Of a stretch of 64,000 nt of DNA, positions 1 through 8,986 are shown piece after piece (positions within the stretch are counted from its first letter, which is position 1; each line of letters opens with the position of its first letter). The notes below the pieces were generated by a model, which was given only the letters and a program-made list of their open reading frames with translations, did not search any database and was not told where the DNA came from. The stretch is from Glutamicibacter mishrai. GTDB lineage: Bacteria; Actinomycetota; Actinomycetes; Actinomycetales; Micrococcaceae. Made by a program: the position numbers and the translations under genes. The DNA lies in the NCBI RefSeq assembly GCF_012221945.1, contig NZ_CP032549.1, positions 310,001-374,000 of the forward strand, read 5' to 3'.

Positions 1-1802
1 TGCTTTACGCCGCCGGTGATATCGGAATCCGACAGACCGGGAACCAAGGTCACAACCGGCTTGGATTGGTCGAGGAATTCACGGGCGACCTTGAGAACCG
101 CTGAAGTCTCTAGTCCGGAATACGGCAGATGCGCCAGCAGCACCGTGTGGACTTCTGGATCGTCGACCAGTTCCTGGAGCCGGCTCCGAAGCATTGGGAT
201 GGTTCGCGACTGCCCGACACTGTAGTCGAGTTCTTCGCCGTGGATCGCTGTATTGAGATTTCGGTCTTCCGCCACGTCGCAGACGACTTCGGCGATCGTC
301 AGCGAATTGGAGATGATCGCGACATTTGGTCCTTGCGGCGGCGGGAAGACCGAAAGCAGCGACGTAACATCCAAGAGTTCTTCGGATGAACGTACGCGAA
401 TGACTCCAGATTGACGCAAGATCGCATTCATAGCGCCCGCCGGAGCCTGGCCGACGCGAACCGAGTGGCCTGGGGGCAGGCGTCGGCCCATGACATCGGT
501 TTTGGCCACGACAACGGGCTTGCGACGCGCCAGCCTGCGGGCGATGCGCGCGAATTTACGCGGATTACCAAAGGACTCCAAGTACATGGCCACAACGTCC
601 GTACGCGGATCATCCTCGAAAAATTGCATGGCGTCATTGCCCGATACATCGGCGCGCAGCCCAGCGGAAATCGCGCTGCTCACCCCAACGCCTTGCTGGA
701 TGCCAACGCCCTGGAGAATCATTCCCATGGCTGCCGATTGGCTGAAGAACCCGACGTTGCCGGGCTTAGATGCTCCGGTGCTCCCAGAGATATGCAGATT
801 TACTTCCGGATCGGTGTTGATCAGCCCGAGCGAGGCAGGGCCGAGAACGCGCATCCCGTTGGCCCGGGCCAACGCGACGAGCTCTCGCTGGGCGCTCAGC
901 CCTTGGGCGGACTCGTACCCGGCTGTCATAATGACCAGGGCTTTCACCCCATGTTTTGCGCAGTCCTTGATTGCTTCGAGGATTCCCGCGCGGGGGATGC
1001 ATAACACCGCCACGTCCACTGGGCCCGGCAGTTCGGTGACCTTGCCGTAGGCGACCATGCCGCCAACTTCCAGCGCCGCATCGTTGACCGCGTAGACGGT
1101 GCCGGTGTACCCGGACTCGACAATACGCTCGAGAACATCGTGGCCTAGTTTTCCCCAGGTGCGGCTGGCGCCAATTACGGCGATGGACTGCGGTGATAAT
1201 AGGCCGGCGACACTGCTCGCTTCGGCTCGGTGTTCCCGGGATTCGGTGACTTCGCGCGATTTGTCGGTGGGGTTGATGGAGAATTCCAGCATCACTACGC
1301 CGTCTTCGAAGTGCCTGGCCACTGCGTAGCCGGCGTCCGAGAAAACGGTGAGCATTTTGCGGTTTTCCGGTAGCACCTCCGCGGAGAATTTCTCGATGCC
1401 GTTCTCGCGGGCGGCGGCGGCCAGATGCTCAAGCAAAATGGATCCGATCCCCGTGCCCTGGTATTCGTCGGAGACGTTGAAGGCGACTTCCGCTTCCTGC
1501 GGATCGTCAAGGCGGTCATAGCGTCCAACGCCGATGATTTTTGATCCGCGCACCACGGTGAAAGCGACCCGATTCACATGATCAACGTTCGTGAACCGTT
1601 CGAGCTCTTTAGGGGTCAGCGAGGACTTGTACGTAAAATAGCGTAGGTAGACCGAGGTTTCAGATTGATGCTTGTGCATCTCCTGCAGGGCTTGCGCGTC
1701 CATCGGGGTGATGGGCCGCAAATGTGCCGTTGTCCCGTCGCGAAGCACAACATCAGCTTCCCAATGCGCCGGATATGCCGCCGAAAGTTTACGATCCACC
1801 AT
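1..1802 (-). CDS. GNAT acetyltransferase fused to NDP-forming acyl-CoA synthetase (partial, runs off left edge)
   Basis: The reading frame opens with ATG at 1802 and stays open to base 1, so at least 600 residues are present and the C-terminus is missing. Residues about 15-165 read as a GNAT domain (LRPITP near the start, then EVAFNVSDEYQGTGIGSILL, the acetyl-CoA loop). From about residue 185 a CoA-binding Rossmann domain follows (PQSIAVIGASRTWGKLGHDVL), then succinyl-CoA-ligase-like domains (VGFFSQSAAMG, VAIISNS). This architecture is that of bacterial protein lysine acetyltransferases (Pat family), here with GNAT at the N-terminus as reported for actinobacterial members. Whether the synthetase part is catalytic or only regulatory cannot be decided from the visible part. 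Start choice is supported by a -10 box exactly 6 bases upstream (leaderless type). An ADP-forming acetate-CoA ligase with a GNAT add-on is the alternative reading. Confidence 0.88.
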   Translation of the reverse strand, partial: MVDRKLSAAYPAHWEADVVLRDGTTAHLRPITPMDAQALQEMHKHQSETSVYLRYFTYKSSLTPKELERFTNVDHVNRVAFTVVRGSKIIGVGRYDRLDDPQEAEVAFNVSDEYQGTGIGSILLEHLAAAARENGIEKFSAEVLPENRKMLTVFSDAGYAVARHFEDGVVMLEFSINPTDKSREVTESREHRAEASSVAGLLSPQSIAVIGASRTWGKLGHDVLERIVESGYTGTVYAVNDAALEVGGMVAYGKVTELPGPVDVAVLCIPRAGILEAIKDCAKHGVKALVIMTAGYESAQGLSAQRELVALARANGMRVLGPASLGLINTDPEVNLHISGSTGASKPGNVGFFSQSAAMGMILQGVGIQQGVGVSSAISAGLRADVSGNDAMQFFEDDPRTDVVAMYLESFGNPRKFARIARRLARRKPVVVAKTDVMGRRLPPGHSVRVGQAPAGAMNAILRQSGVIRVRSSEELLDVTSLLSVFPPPQGPNVAIISNSLTIAEVVCDVAEDRNLNTAIHGEELDYSVGQSRTIPMLRSRLQELVDDPEVHTVLLAHLPYSGLETSAVLKVAREFLDQSKPVVTLVPGLSDSDITGGVK

Positions 1803-1808
1803 AGGCTT

Positions 1809-1814
1809 AGGATA
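1809..1814 (-). promoter_or_regulatory. -10 box, leaderless type, for the GNAT/acyl-CoA synthetase gene
   Basis: On the minus strand TATCCT is followed by six bases (AAGCCT) and then the ATG at 1802. No Shine-Dalgarno sequence lies between, so transcription would start at or next to the start codon. Confidence 0.55.
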
Positions 1815-1900
1815 GTCGCGACCTTGGTGATGTGCCCAGACGCAACACGAAGTATCGACAGCTCCGGCCGCACGACAGCAGATGAAGGACAAAGAGAGTA

Positions 1901-4525
1901 ATGGCTCGAAAGAAGTCTGAAGAGATTCCAGAGGATTTCATTGAAAACATCGTCGACATCGACGTCACCAATGAAATGGAATCCTCCTTCTTGGAGTACG
2001 CCTACTCCGTCATCTATTCACGCGCGCTTCCTGATGCCCGCGACGGGCTGAAGCCGGTCCAGCGTCGAATTCTTTTCCAGATGTCCCAGATGGGCTTGCG
2101 CCCCGAGAAGGGGCACGTGAAGTCTGCGCGCGTGGTCGGCGAAGTCATGGGTAAATTGCACCCGCATGGCGATGCCGCGATTTATGATGCGATGGTCCGC
2201 CTGGCCCAGGATTTCTCGCTGCGTCTGCCGTTGATCGATGGCCATGGCAACTTCGGTTCCCTTGACGATGGGCCAGCTGCGCCTCGTTATACCGAGGCTC
2301 GCCTGGCGGCATCGGCCGTAGCAATGACCGCGAACCTGGATGAAGATGTCGTCAACTTCATTCCGAACTACGACAACCAGTTCATGCAGCCAGAAGTGCT
2401 CCCGGCCGCCTTCCCGAACTTGCTGGTTAACGGAACCACCGGCATTGCCGTGGGCATGGCCACCAATATGGCACCTCACAACCTCGGCGAAGTCATCGCA
2501 GCCTCGCGCCACCTATTGCTGGAGCCTGAAGCAACCGTCGAAGAACTGATGAAGTTCATCCCCGGACCCGACCTGCCCTCCGGCGGCAGCATCATCGGCC
2601 TCGATGGCGTGAAAGATGCATACCGCACCGGGCGCGGCCTATTCCGTACCCGGGCGACGGTGGCGCTGGAGAAAATCTCGGCACGCAAGTCCGCCCTGGT
2701 CGTCACCGAGCTTCCATACACTGTGGGGCCGGAGAAGGTCATCGAAAAGATCAAGGACGGTGTCAACAACAAGAAGATCGTCGGGATCTCCGATGTTGTC
2801 GATCTCACCGATCGCCATCATGGCTTGAAACTGGTCATTGAGCTGAAGAATGGTTTCAACCCCAACGCCGTGCTGGCCAGCCTTTACAAGTACACCCCGA
2901 TGGAAGATTCCTTCGGCATCAACAACGTTGCCTTGGTTAACGGGCAGCCGCGGACCATGGGACTGCGTGAACTGCTCACCGTCTACGTCGACCATCGGAT
3001 CGACGTTGTACGCCGACGGACCGTTCACCGCTTGGCCAAGCGTGAAGACCGGTTGCACCTGGTCGAGGGCCTGCTGATCGCCATCGTCGATATCGACGAT
3101 GTCATCGCGATCATCCGCTCTTCCGAACAGACCAACGAGGCGCGCCAGCGCCTGATGACCGTCTTCGACTTGAGCGAACCGCAAGCCAACCACATCCTGG
3201 AACTGCGCCTGCGCCAGTTGACCAAGTATTCAAAGCTTGAATTGGAAACCGAAGCAGAACAGCTGCGCGAGGAAATCGAGAAGCTGCGCGCCATTTTGGA
3301 GTCGGATCAGCTGTTGCGTTCTGTCGTCTCCGACGAGCTGGAAGAGATGGCCGAGACCTTCGGCACTCCGCGACGCACCAAACTGCTCAAGTCCGCGCAG
3401 CTCGCCCCGCTCAAGGGCACCGCGCTGCCCGAAGCGGTAGGCAGCGGCAAGCAGGCCAAGCTAACCATGGAGATCTCCGATAGCGCCTGCTGGGCTTTGC
3501 TCTCTGCCACCGGCCAGATCGCGCGGACCCACGACCGCACGGACTTGGACTTCTCTTCGGCTCGCATCAAACATGACGTGCTGCTCTCCCAAGTGCCTTC
3601 CACGGCCCGCGGTGAGATCGGCGCGCTGACCAGCACCGGCCGGATCATCCGCATCTCCCTGATCGATGTACCGGTGCTACCCGAGTCCCATGGATTCCCG
3701 CAGCTGGCGCAGGGCGTGCCGGTCGCTGAATTCTTGAAGCTGCCAAAGAACGAATCGGTGATCGCGCTGGTTCCGCTGAACGCGGTCCTGGCCATCGGCA
3801 CCCGCAATGGCGTAGTCAAGCGGGTGACTCCCGAGTACCCGCTGAATCGCGATGAGTTCGAGGCGATTACCCTCAAGGATGACGACGTCGTGGTGGCTGC
3901 CAGTGTGGCCGGCGAGGATGACGAATTGGTCTTCCTCACCCGTGGCGCTCAGCTGCTGCGGTTCCCGGCCTCGGCAGTACGGCCTCAAGGACGCACCGGT
4001 CGCGGCATGGCGGGCATCAAGCTTGGCGCCGATGACCACGTCATCTTCTTCGGCGTCGTTCCGGCGACCGCAGGCAATGCCGTGGTTGCAACGATCGCGG
4101 CTGGTTCGCAGACCTTGCCGGGAACTTCTGGCCAGTCGGTGAAGCTGACTGATTTTGCGGAATTCCCCGCCAAGGGCCGTGCCACAGCCGGTGTACGCGC
4201 ACATCGCTTCGTCAAGGGCGAAGACCACTTGCAACTTGCCTACGCCGGACAGGGGCCAGCACGAGCCAGCTCCACAGCCGGTGTGGTCAGGGCTCTGCCA
4301 ACGGAATTCGGCAAGCGTGACGGCTCTGGTGCGCCATTGGCCCAGTCCATCAATATCCTGGGCGGCTCGTTGAGCGCGAGCCGGATTTCAGCCACAGCTG
4401 AAGAGGCTGGATCGGAACTTGAGCCGGATCAGGCCCCGGTTCAGGAGGAACGCCCGAAGGCGGCTCCAGCATTCAATCCGGGCGAGGATACCCTGCCCTT
4501 TGATGATGGAGGAGTCATCCTCTAG
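1901..4525 (+). CDS. parC: DNA topoisomerase IV subunit A (GyrA/ParC family)
   Basis: This 874-residue protein is the DNA-breaking subunit of a type IIA topoisomerase that decatenates and relaxes DNA together with the ParE-like subunit at 12411-14519. The N-terminal breakage-reunion domain has the [18 protein letters not shown] motif, [13 protein letters not shown] (quinolone-determining region) and the catalytic tyrosine Tyr130 in APRYTEA. A coiled tower region follows near residues 370-480 and a C-terminal beta-propeller-like part from about 520. There is no GyrA-box (QRRGGKG), which argues for topoisomerase IV rather than gyrase. At the classical Ser80/Glu84 positions of E. coli ParC it has Ala92 and Asp96. 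The start ATG has AAGGA and GAGAG purine stretches upstream. It is transcribed away from the preceding GNAT gene. Confidence 0.93.
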   Translation: MARKKSEEIPEDFIENIVDIDVTNEMESSFLEYAYSVIYSRALPDARDGLKPVQRRILFQMSQMGLRPEKGHVKSARVVGEVMGKLHPHGDAAIYDAMVRLAQDFSLRLPLIDGHGNFGSLDDGPAAPRYTEARLAASAVAMTANLDEDVVNFIPNYDNQFMQPEVLPAAFPNLLVNGTTGIAVGMATNMAPHNLGEVIAASRHLLLEPEATVEELMKFIPGPDLPSGGSIIGLDGVKDAYRTGRGLFRTRATVALEKISARKSALVVTELPYTVGPEKVIEKIKDGVNNKKIVGISDVVDLTDRHHGLKLVIELKNGFNPNAVLASLYKYTPMEDSFGINNVALVNGQPRTMGLRELLTVYVDHRIDVVRRRTVHRLAKREDRLHLVEGLLIAIVDIDDVIAIIRSSEQTNEARQRLMTVFDLSEPQANHILELRLRQLTKYSKLELETEAEQLREEIEKLRAILESDQLLRSVVSDELEEMAETFGTPRRTKLLKSAQLAPLKGTALPEAVGSGKQAKLTMEISDSACWALLSATGQIARTHDRTDLDFSSARIKHDVLLSQVPSTARGEIGALTSTGRIIRISLIDVPVLPESHGFPQLAQGVPVAEFLKLPKNESVIALVPLNAVLAIGTRNGVVKRVTPEYPLNRDEFEAITLKDDDVVVAASVAGEDDELVFLTRGAQLLRFPASAVRPQGRTGRGMAGIKLGADDHVIFFGVVPATAGNAVVATIAAGSQTLPGTSGQSVKLTDFAEFPAKGRATAGVRAHRFVKGEDHLQLAYAGQGPARASSTAGVVRALPTEFGKRDGSGAPLAQSINILGGSLSASRISATAEEAGSELEPDQAPVQEERPKAAPAFNPGEDTLPFDDGGVIL

Positions 4526-4547
4526 ATTTCAGGGCTCCTGAAATTCA

Positions 4548-4587
4548 AAGGTGCTGTTGCGGATCAGGTGATCCGCAACAGCACCTT
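4548..4587. terminator. Terminator hairpin between convergent parC and cydDC
   Basis: An 18-bp perfect stem (4548-4565 with 4570-4587) and AGGT loop sits between the parC stop and the cydDC stop. A second short hairpin (ATTTCAGG with CCTGAAAT) lies at 4526-4544. Placement suggests bidirectional use. Confidence 0.75.
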
Positions 4588-4588
4588 A

Positions 4589-7500
4589 CTATTTGCTTCC
4601 AGCGCCTACTGCAGCGCCCAGGTCGATACGCCCGTCGCACTCCCCCGCCAATTTCTCATCGTGGGTAATGAGCACCACGGTGCGCGAAGCCAGCGCAGTG
4701 CGCAGCGACGCCATCAGCTCGCCAGCTTCATCTACTCCCAGATGCGCTGTGGGCTCATCGAGCAGTACCACTTGATGTCCGCCGAGAATCGCCCTGGCGA
4801 CTGCCAACTTGCAGCGTTGGCCGCCTGAGAGGTTGTGGCCTCCGGATCCGATTCTCGTATCGAGTCCCTGGGTCTGCTGTCCGTACCAGGTTGAGAGGCC
4901 AACGTGCTCAAGAACCTCGATCAGCGCTCCGTCGCTGCGTTGCTCGCCTTCGGGCACGCCGAGCATGAGGTTGCGGCGTATCGAGGAATCAAACAGGTGG
5001 GCTTCCTGTGGGCACCAGGCCACCGAATTCGCCTCGGCATTCGCTAGCGGGTGAAGTTTCCCCTCGCCATCGAGAACTCGGAGATTGCCGGTGCGTGCTG
5101 GCAGGGCACCGAGCAGAGCCGTGAGCAGCGTTGATTTTCCGGATCCGGAAGGGCCGACGATGGCGGTCCACTGGTTTTTCGGAATCCTTGCGCTCAGCTT
5201 GTCGATGACGTTGGGACCTTGCCCATATCCGAGGCTTACTTCCTCCAGCTCAAAACCAACGGCTGCGATGGCCCCGCTCGGCGTGCCGGCATGTTCGTGA
5301 CCTTGCCGGTTCTCGCTGGCCAAGCCATGGCGTTCGAGTTGTTCAGTGAGTTGCCTCAATGCTTGCCCCTGCTGCACTGCCAGCAAGGCTCCACTGGCGC
5401 TGTCCCCCAAGGCCAGGCTGAGCAATACCGCCAATGCGGTCAACGAAGCGGAACTTTCGGATACCGAGGTCATCACTATGGCCATGAGCACGCTGAGCAG
5501 GACGGCGAGCGCAGAGGCGCTGCCTTGGCCCAGTGCGTGGTGACGAGCATCCTTGGTGTTTTCTTCTTCTGCTCTGCGCATCGACGCAATCGCCGGCTTC
5601 AGGGATTCGTTGATTCGCAATGCGGATTTGTGCCGCAGGATCCCGAGGATGGATTGGTTCATGGACATTCGATGGCCCAGCTGCCGCACCAGATGTTGCC
5701 CCTCGATGCGCTGGACCAGCCAGCGGATGGGTCCTGCAAGCATCAATCCTGCGACCAGGGCGGTCCAACCGAATTCCGGCTGAATCAGGAACAAGGCAAT
5801 TATGGCCAGAACCCACAGTACGGTTGCCGACAGCGGCGGGAAGACCACTCGTGCGAGTTGATCGCGTAGTTCATCCACTTCGGCCAGCAAGAACCGCAGG
5901 ACTACCGAGGATCGACTGAACAGGCCCCAGCGGGCTGGATCTGCAACCATGGCATTCCATATTTTTTCGCGAAGGTTTCCCGCGTATTCGAGGACTGCAT
6001 CATGGATGGCCAGCTGTTCAAGATAACGGAAGGCAGCTCGTCCGATGCCCAGCGCACGCACCATGACGAATGCGACGCTCAAGTGGAGGATGGGTGGCTG
6101 GTAGCTGGCTTCGACAATTAGCCAGCCGCTGAGCGCGGCCAAGGCGACTGCGCACAGTACGCTGGCGGTCCCCCACCCGATGGCTTTCGGCGCGCTGCGA
6201 TAGCGCTTGAGCAATTCGCTTCGGGGGTTGAAGCGGTGTCCGCTCATTTCACCCTCAGGTGCGCCTGTCCCGCGGTGTGGATTATCCTCGTCAAGCTCGG
6301 GATCCGGGGTTGGCACCTTCGATTGGCCCCGAGCCTCAGCGTGGTTGCTTGGTGCGTTGTTGAGCAATGGGTCATGGCTGGCGACAAGCACAGCGCAGTG
6401 TTCCGGGAGCTCGCGCAGCAGCTGGCGCACAACTGCGGCATTTCGGTCATCCAGGTGCGCTGTTGGCTCATCCGCGAGTAGCAGGGTGCAGTTGGGGTCG
6501 CTGTGCATGCGCAGCACTGCACGCAGTACCTCTAGTCGACGCAGTTCGCCTGGCGAATATTCGGCTATCTCATGTTCGAGCATTTGTCGCATCGAAAGGC
6601 GCTCCGCCAGCGCTGCGATCAGTTCGGGGTCGGCCCCGGGCACGTCCTGGTCTAGTTGCTCCCGCCCGGTCTCGGCATCAAATCGCGGATGCTGGCTGAT
6701 CATGGCCATTGATCCGGAAGTCCGGATACTACCGTGGACTAGCTCTGGATTAAACTCGTTATTGCTGCTCTGGGCTTCGGCAATGATCGTTAGCAGGGTT
6801 GTCTTTCCCGACCCGCTCGCGGTTGCGAGGACTTGCCGTTCCCCCGCGCCCAGGCTGAGGTTGAAGTCCTGGTAAATTGGTTCGTCCTCGCCGTAGCGAA
6901 CACTGAGATCCTCAATTTCCAGAATATGCATAGCCGGCTTGTGGGTGGTTACGTTCAAGGCAATGCTTGGCACGTCAGCGGTTATCTTCTGGTAACGCTG
7001 GTAGGCTGCGAGACCGTCGTCTGCCGAGTGATAGGCCGATCCCACCTCGCGAAGGGCGGAGAATAGCTCGGGCGCCAAGATGAGAATTGTCAGTCCCGCG
7101 GACAGCTCCATGGAGCCATGGACCAGCCTGACCCCGATGAAGACGGCCAGCACCGCGACTGACAGAGTCGAAATGAGTTCCAGCCAGAAGCTCGACATGA
7201 AAACCGTCTTCAGATTGGCCATGGTGGCCGAACGATATTTCGCGCCGACTTGCGCGATGGCATTGCCCTGCTGACGCGCCCGGCCAAGTCCCAGAAGCGC
7301 CGGCAGGCCTTGAGCCAGTTCATAGAGCTGGTTGGCCAGCCGGTCAAGCGATGACTGCGTTTCCTTCAGTGTCTCCTGCGTATGCATTCCGATGAGGGCC
7401 ATGAACACCGGCACCAAGGGAACGGTCAGGAGCAGGATGACCGCGCTGACCCAATCCAGCTGCAGGATGTACAGGCCTAGGAGTAGCGGAATAGCGACGG

Positions 7501-7912
7501 CACCGATCAGCGCAGGGATAAATTTCGTGAAGTAGTCATCCAGCTTCTCAAGTCCGTGGCTGGCTAGGGTGGCGACCACAGGAATCGGATTTTGAGTGGC
7601 TGGAGCGATCGTTGGACGTGATGCCTCGGTTTGGAGCAGCTGCAGCCGCATGCGTTCTTTGGCTCCCAACCCCATGCGCCGGGCTCCAGCGTTGAGTCCC
7701 CAGGCAGCGAGAGCACGTAATAGGGCTCCGGCTCCTGCTAGGTACAACAACTGTGGCTCGTTTTCTGCGCTGGCGGCCATGTTGGCAATCCAGGTCCCCA
7801 GAGCGTAGGCGACAAGCACCAGCCCCAAGACCTTGAACACTGAAAAGCACGTCAGTACCGCGAATTGGCGTGGCGTGATCAGGTCTTTGGGGAGGAATCT
7901 TGGGGCTGGCAT
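4589..7912 (-). CDS. cydDC: Fused CydD-CydC ABC transporter (thiol reductant exporter for cytochrome bd assembly)
   Basis: At 1107 residues this is two ABC half-transporters in one chain. Residues 1-330 are membrane domain 1 and 331-520 nucleotide-binding domain 1; after a charged linker (about 525-560) come membrane domain 2 (565-860) and domain 2 (885-1107). CydDC exports glutathione/cysteine-type reductants or heme-related cargo needed to assemble cytochrome bd, and here it closes the cydA-cydB-cydDC operon, 25 bp behind cydB. Domain 2 is canonical (GPSGSGKS at 920-927, NLSGGQ, LLDEPTAH). Domain 1 is degenerate: Walker A is TASGSGKT (364-371, first Gly lost) and the signature is YSPGE (452-456) instead of LSGGQ, while DEPTAH and the switch His are kept. 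That asymmetry resembles heterodimeric exporters with one weak ATP site. The ATG at 7912 has no strong ribosome site. Confidence 0.92.
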   Translation of the reverse strand: MPAPRFLPKDLITPRQFAVLTCFSVFKVLGLVLVAYALGTWIANMAASAENEPQLLYLAGAGALLRALAAWGLNAGARRMGLGAKERMRLQLLQTEASRPTIAPATQNPIPVVATLASHGLEKLDDYFTKFIPALIGAVAIPLLLGLYILQLDWVSAVILLLTVPLVPVFMALIGMHTQETLKETQSSLDRLANQLYELAQGLPALLGLGRARQQGNAIAQVGAKYRSATMANLKTVFMSSFWLELISTLSVAVLAVFIGVRLVHGSMELSAGLTILILAPELFSALREVGSAYHSADDGLAAYQRYQKITADVPSIALNVTTHKPAMHILEIEDLSVRYGEDEPIYQDFNLSLGAGERQVLATASGSGKTTLLTIIAEAQSSNNEFNPELVHGSIRTSGSMAMISQHPRFDAETGREQLDQDVPGADPELIAALAERLSMRQMLEHEIAEYSPGELRRLEVLRAVLRMHSDPNCTLLLADEPTAHLDDRNAAVVRQLLRELPEHCAVLVASHDPLLNNAPSNHAEARGQSKVPTPDPELDEDNPHRGTGAPEGEMSGHRFNPRSELLKRYRSAPKAIGWGTASVLCAVALAALSGWLIVEASYQPPILHLSVAFVMVRALGIGRAAFRYLEQLAIHDAVLEYAGNLREKIWNAMVADPARWGLFSRSSVVLRFLLAEVDELRDQLARVVFPPLSATVLWVLAIIALFLIQPEFGWTALVAGLMLAGPIRWLVQRIEGQHLVRQLGHRMSMNQSILGILRHKSALRINESLKPAIASMRRAEEENTKDARHHALGQGSASALAVLLSVLMAIVMTSVSESSASLTALAVLLSLALGDSASGALLAVQQGQALRQLTEQLERHGLASENRQGHEHAGTPSGAIAAVGFELEEVSLGYGQGPNVIDKLSARIPKNQWTAIVGPSGSGKSTLLTALLGALPARTGNLRVLDGEGKLHPLANAEANSVAWCPQEAHLFDSSIRRNLMLGVPEGEQRSDGALIEVLEHVGLSTWYGQQTQGLDTRIGSGGHNLSGGQRCKLAVARAILGGHQVVLLDEPTAHLGVDEAGELMASLRTALASRTVVLITHDEKLAGECDGRIDLGAAVGAGSK

Positions 7913-7937
7913 GCTTCGACTTTCGGGTCCGGTTCGT

Positions 7938-8963
7938 TTACTTGACGATTGATGTCACGCGATGGGTTTCGGGAATGTGCTCCTCGCGCAGCCGCTTGCG
8001 AAATACCCAGTAGCTCCACGCTTGGTAGGCCAGCACCAATGGAACACCAAAGGCAGCCACGATGCTCATGAGTTTCAGCGTGTATGGAGTGCTGGAAGCC
8101 GTTTCAACTGTCAGGTTGAAGGCAGGATCGAGTGTCGAGGGCAAAACCACGGGGAAAGCAGCGATGAAAATGGCTGCGACCGCTGCGACGAGCATGATTC
8201 CCAGAGCGATGAAGGAGATTCCCTCTTTTCCGGCTCTGCCCATAATGATTGCTGCGACCAGTGCTGCCAGCGAAAGTGCCAGGCTCACCCAGGACAGTGC
8301 CGAATCGTTGTTGATGATCACCCAGAGGGCCCAGACCATCATCGGCAGTACGGCCACCGGCAACCATCGGCCGACGAGTTTCCCTGCTTCTTCACGGACG
8401 GGCCCATCGGTCTTCAGCCGCAGGAAGGCGAGCGCGTGGATCCAGCAGAATGCCACCACTGCTACTCCGCCTAGTACTGCGTGCCAGGTAAGCCAGGCGA
8501 AGGCGCCACCAATGCGGTCGCCGTTCTCATTCAGCGGCAGGCCAATGGTTGTCGATGCCAGCATGGCTCCTACGCCAAAGGCGGCGACCAGAGAGCCTAG
8601 GCCGAGAGCCAGGTCCCAAGCTTTTCGAGTGGGCGCGGTGACTGCTTTGCCCCGGTATTCGATTGCTACCGCTCGGAAGATCAACGCGAGCAGCACGATG
8701 GTCAGTGGGATGTAGAGCGCTGAGAAGAGCGAAGCGTACCAATGCGGGAAGGCGGCGAAGGTTGCGCCGCCAGCGGTCAGCAACCATACTTCGTTGCCGT
8801 CCCACACCGGGCCAATGGTGTTCAGCAGTAACCGCTTGCGCCTTTCGGTGTTGCGTCCGAGGCCAATGAGCATGCCTACGCCAAGGTCAAAGCCCTCCAA
8901 GAAGAGGTAGCCGCACCAGAGTACTGCGATGACAATGAACCAAAGTGTTGGTAGCCATTCCAT
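7938..8963 (-). CDS. cydB: Cytochrome bd ubiquinol/menaquinol oxidase subunit II
   Basis: CydB is the second membrane subunit of the bd oxidase. At 341 residues it has the usual length, with about nine hydrophobic segments and the family-typical start MEWLPTLWFIVIAVLWCGYLFLEGFDLGVGML. The motif GPVWDGNEVWLLTAGGATFAAFP near residues 50-75 is characteristic of CydB/AppC. It lies 23 bp downstream of cydA and is preceded by an AAGGAG ribosome site 6 bases before the ATG. Its stop is 25 bp from the cydDC start, so all three genes should be one transcript. Confidence 0.96.
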   Translation of the reverse strand: MEWLPTLWFIVIAVLWCGYLFLEGFDLGVGMLIGLGRNTERRKRLLLNTIGPVWDGNEVWLLTAGGATFAAFPHWYASLFSALYIPLTIVLLALIFRAVAIEYRGKAVTAPTRKAWDLALGLGSLVAAFGVGAMLASTTIGLPLNENGDRIGGAFAWLTWHAVLGGVAVVAFCWIHALAFLRLKTDGPVREEAGKLVGRWLPVAVLPMMVWALWVIINNDSALSWVSLALSLAALVAAIIMGRAGKEGISFIALGIMLVAAVAAIFIAAFPVVLPSTLDPAFNLTVETASSTPYTLKLMSIVAAFGVPLVLAYQAWSYWVFRKRLREEHIPETHRVTSIVK

Positions 8964-8986
8964 GGTTTTCTCCTTAGTTCCTGGGT

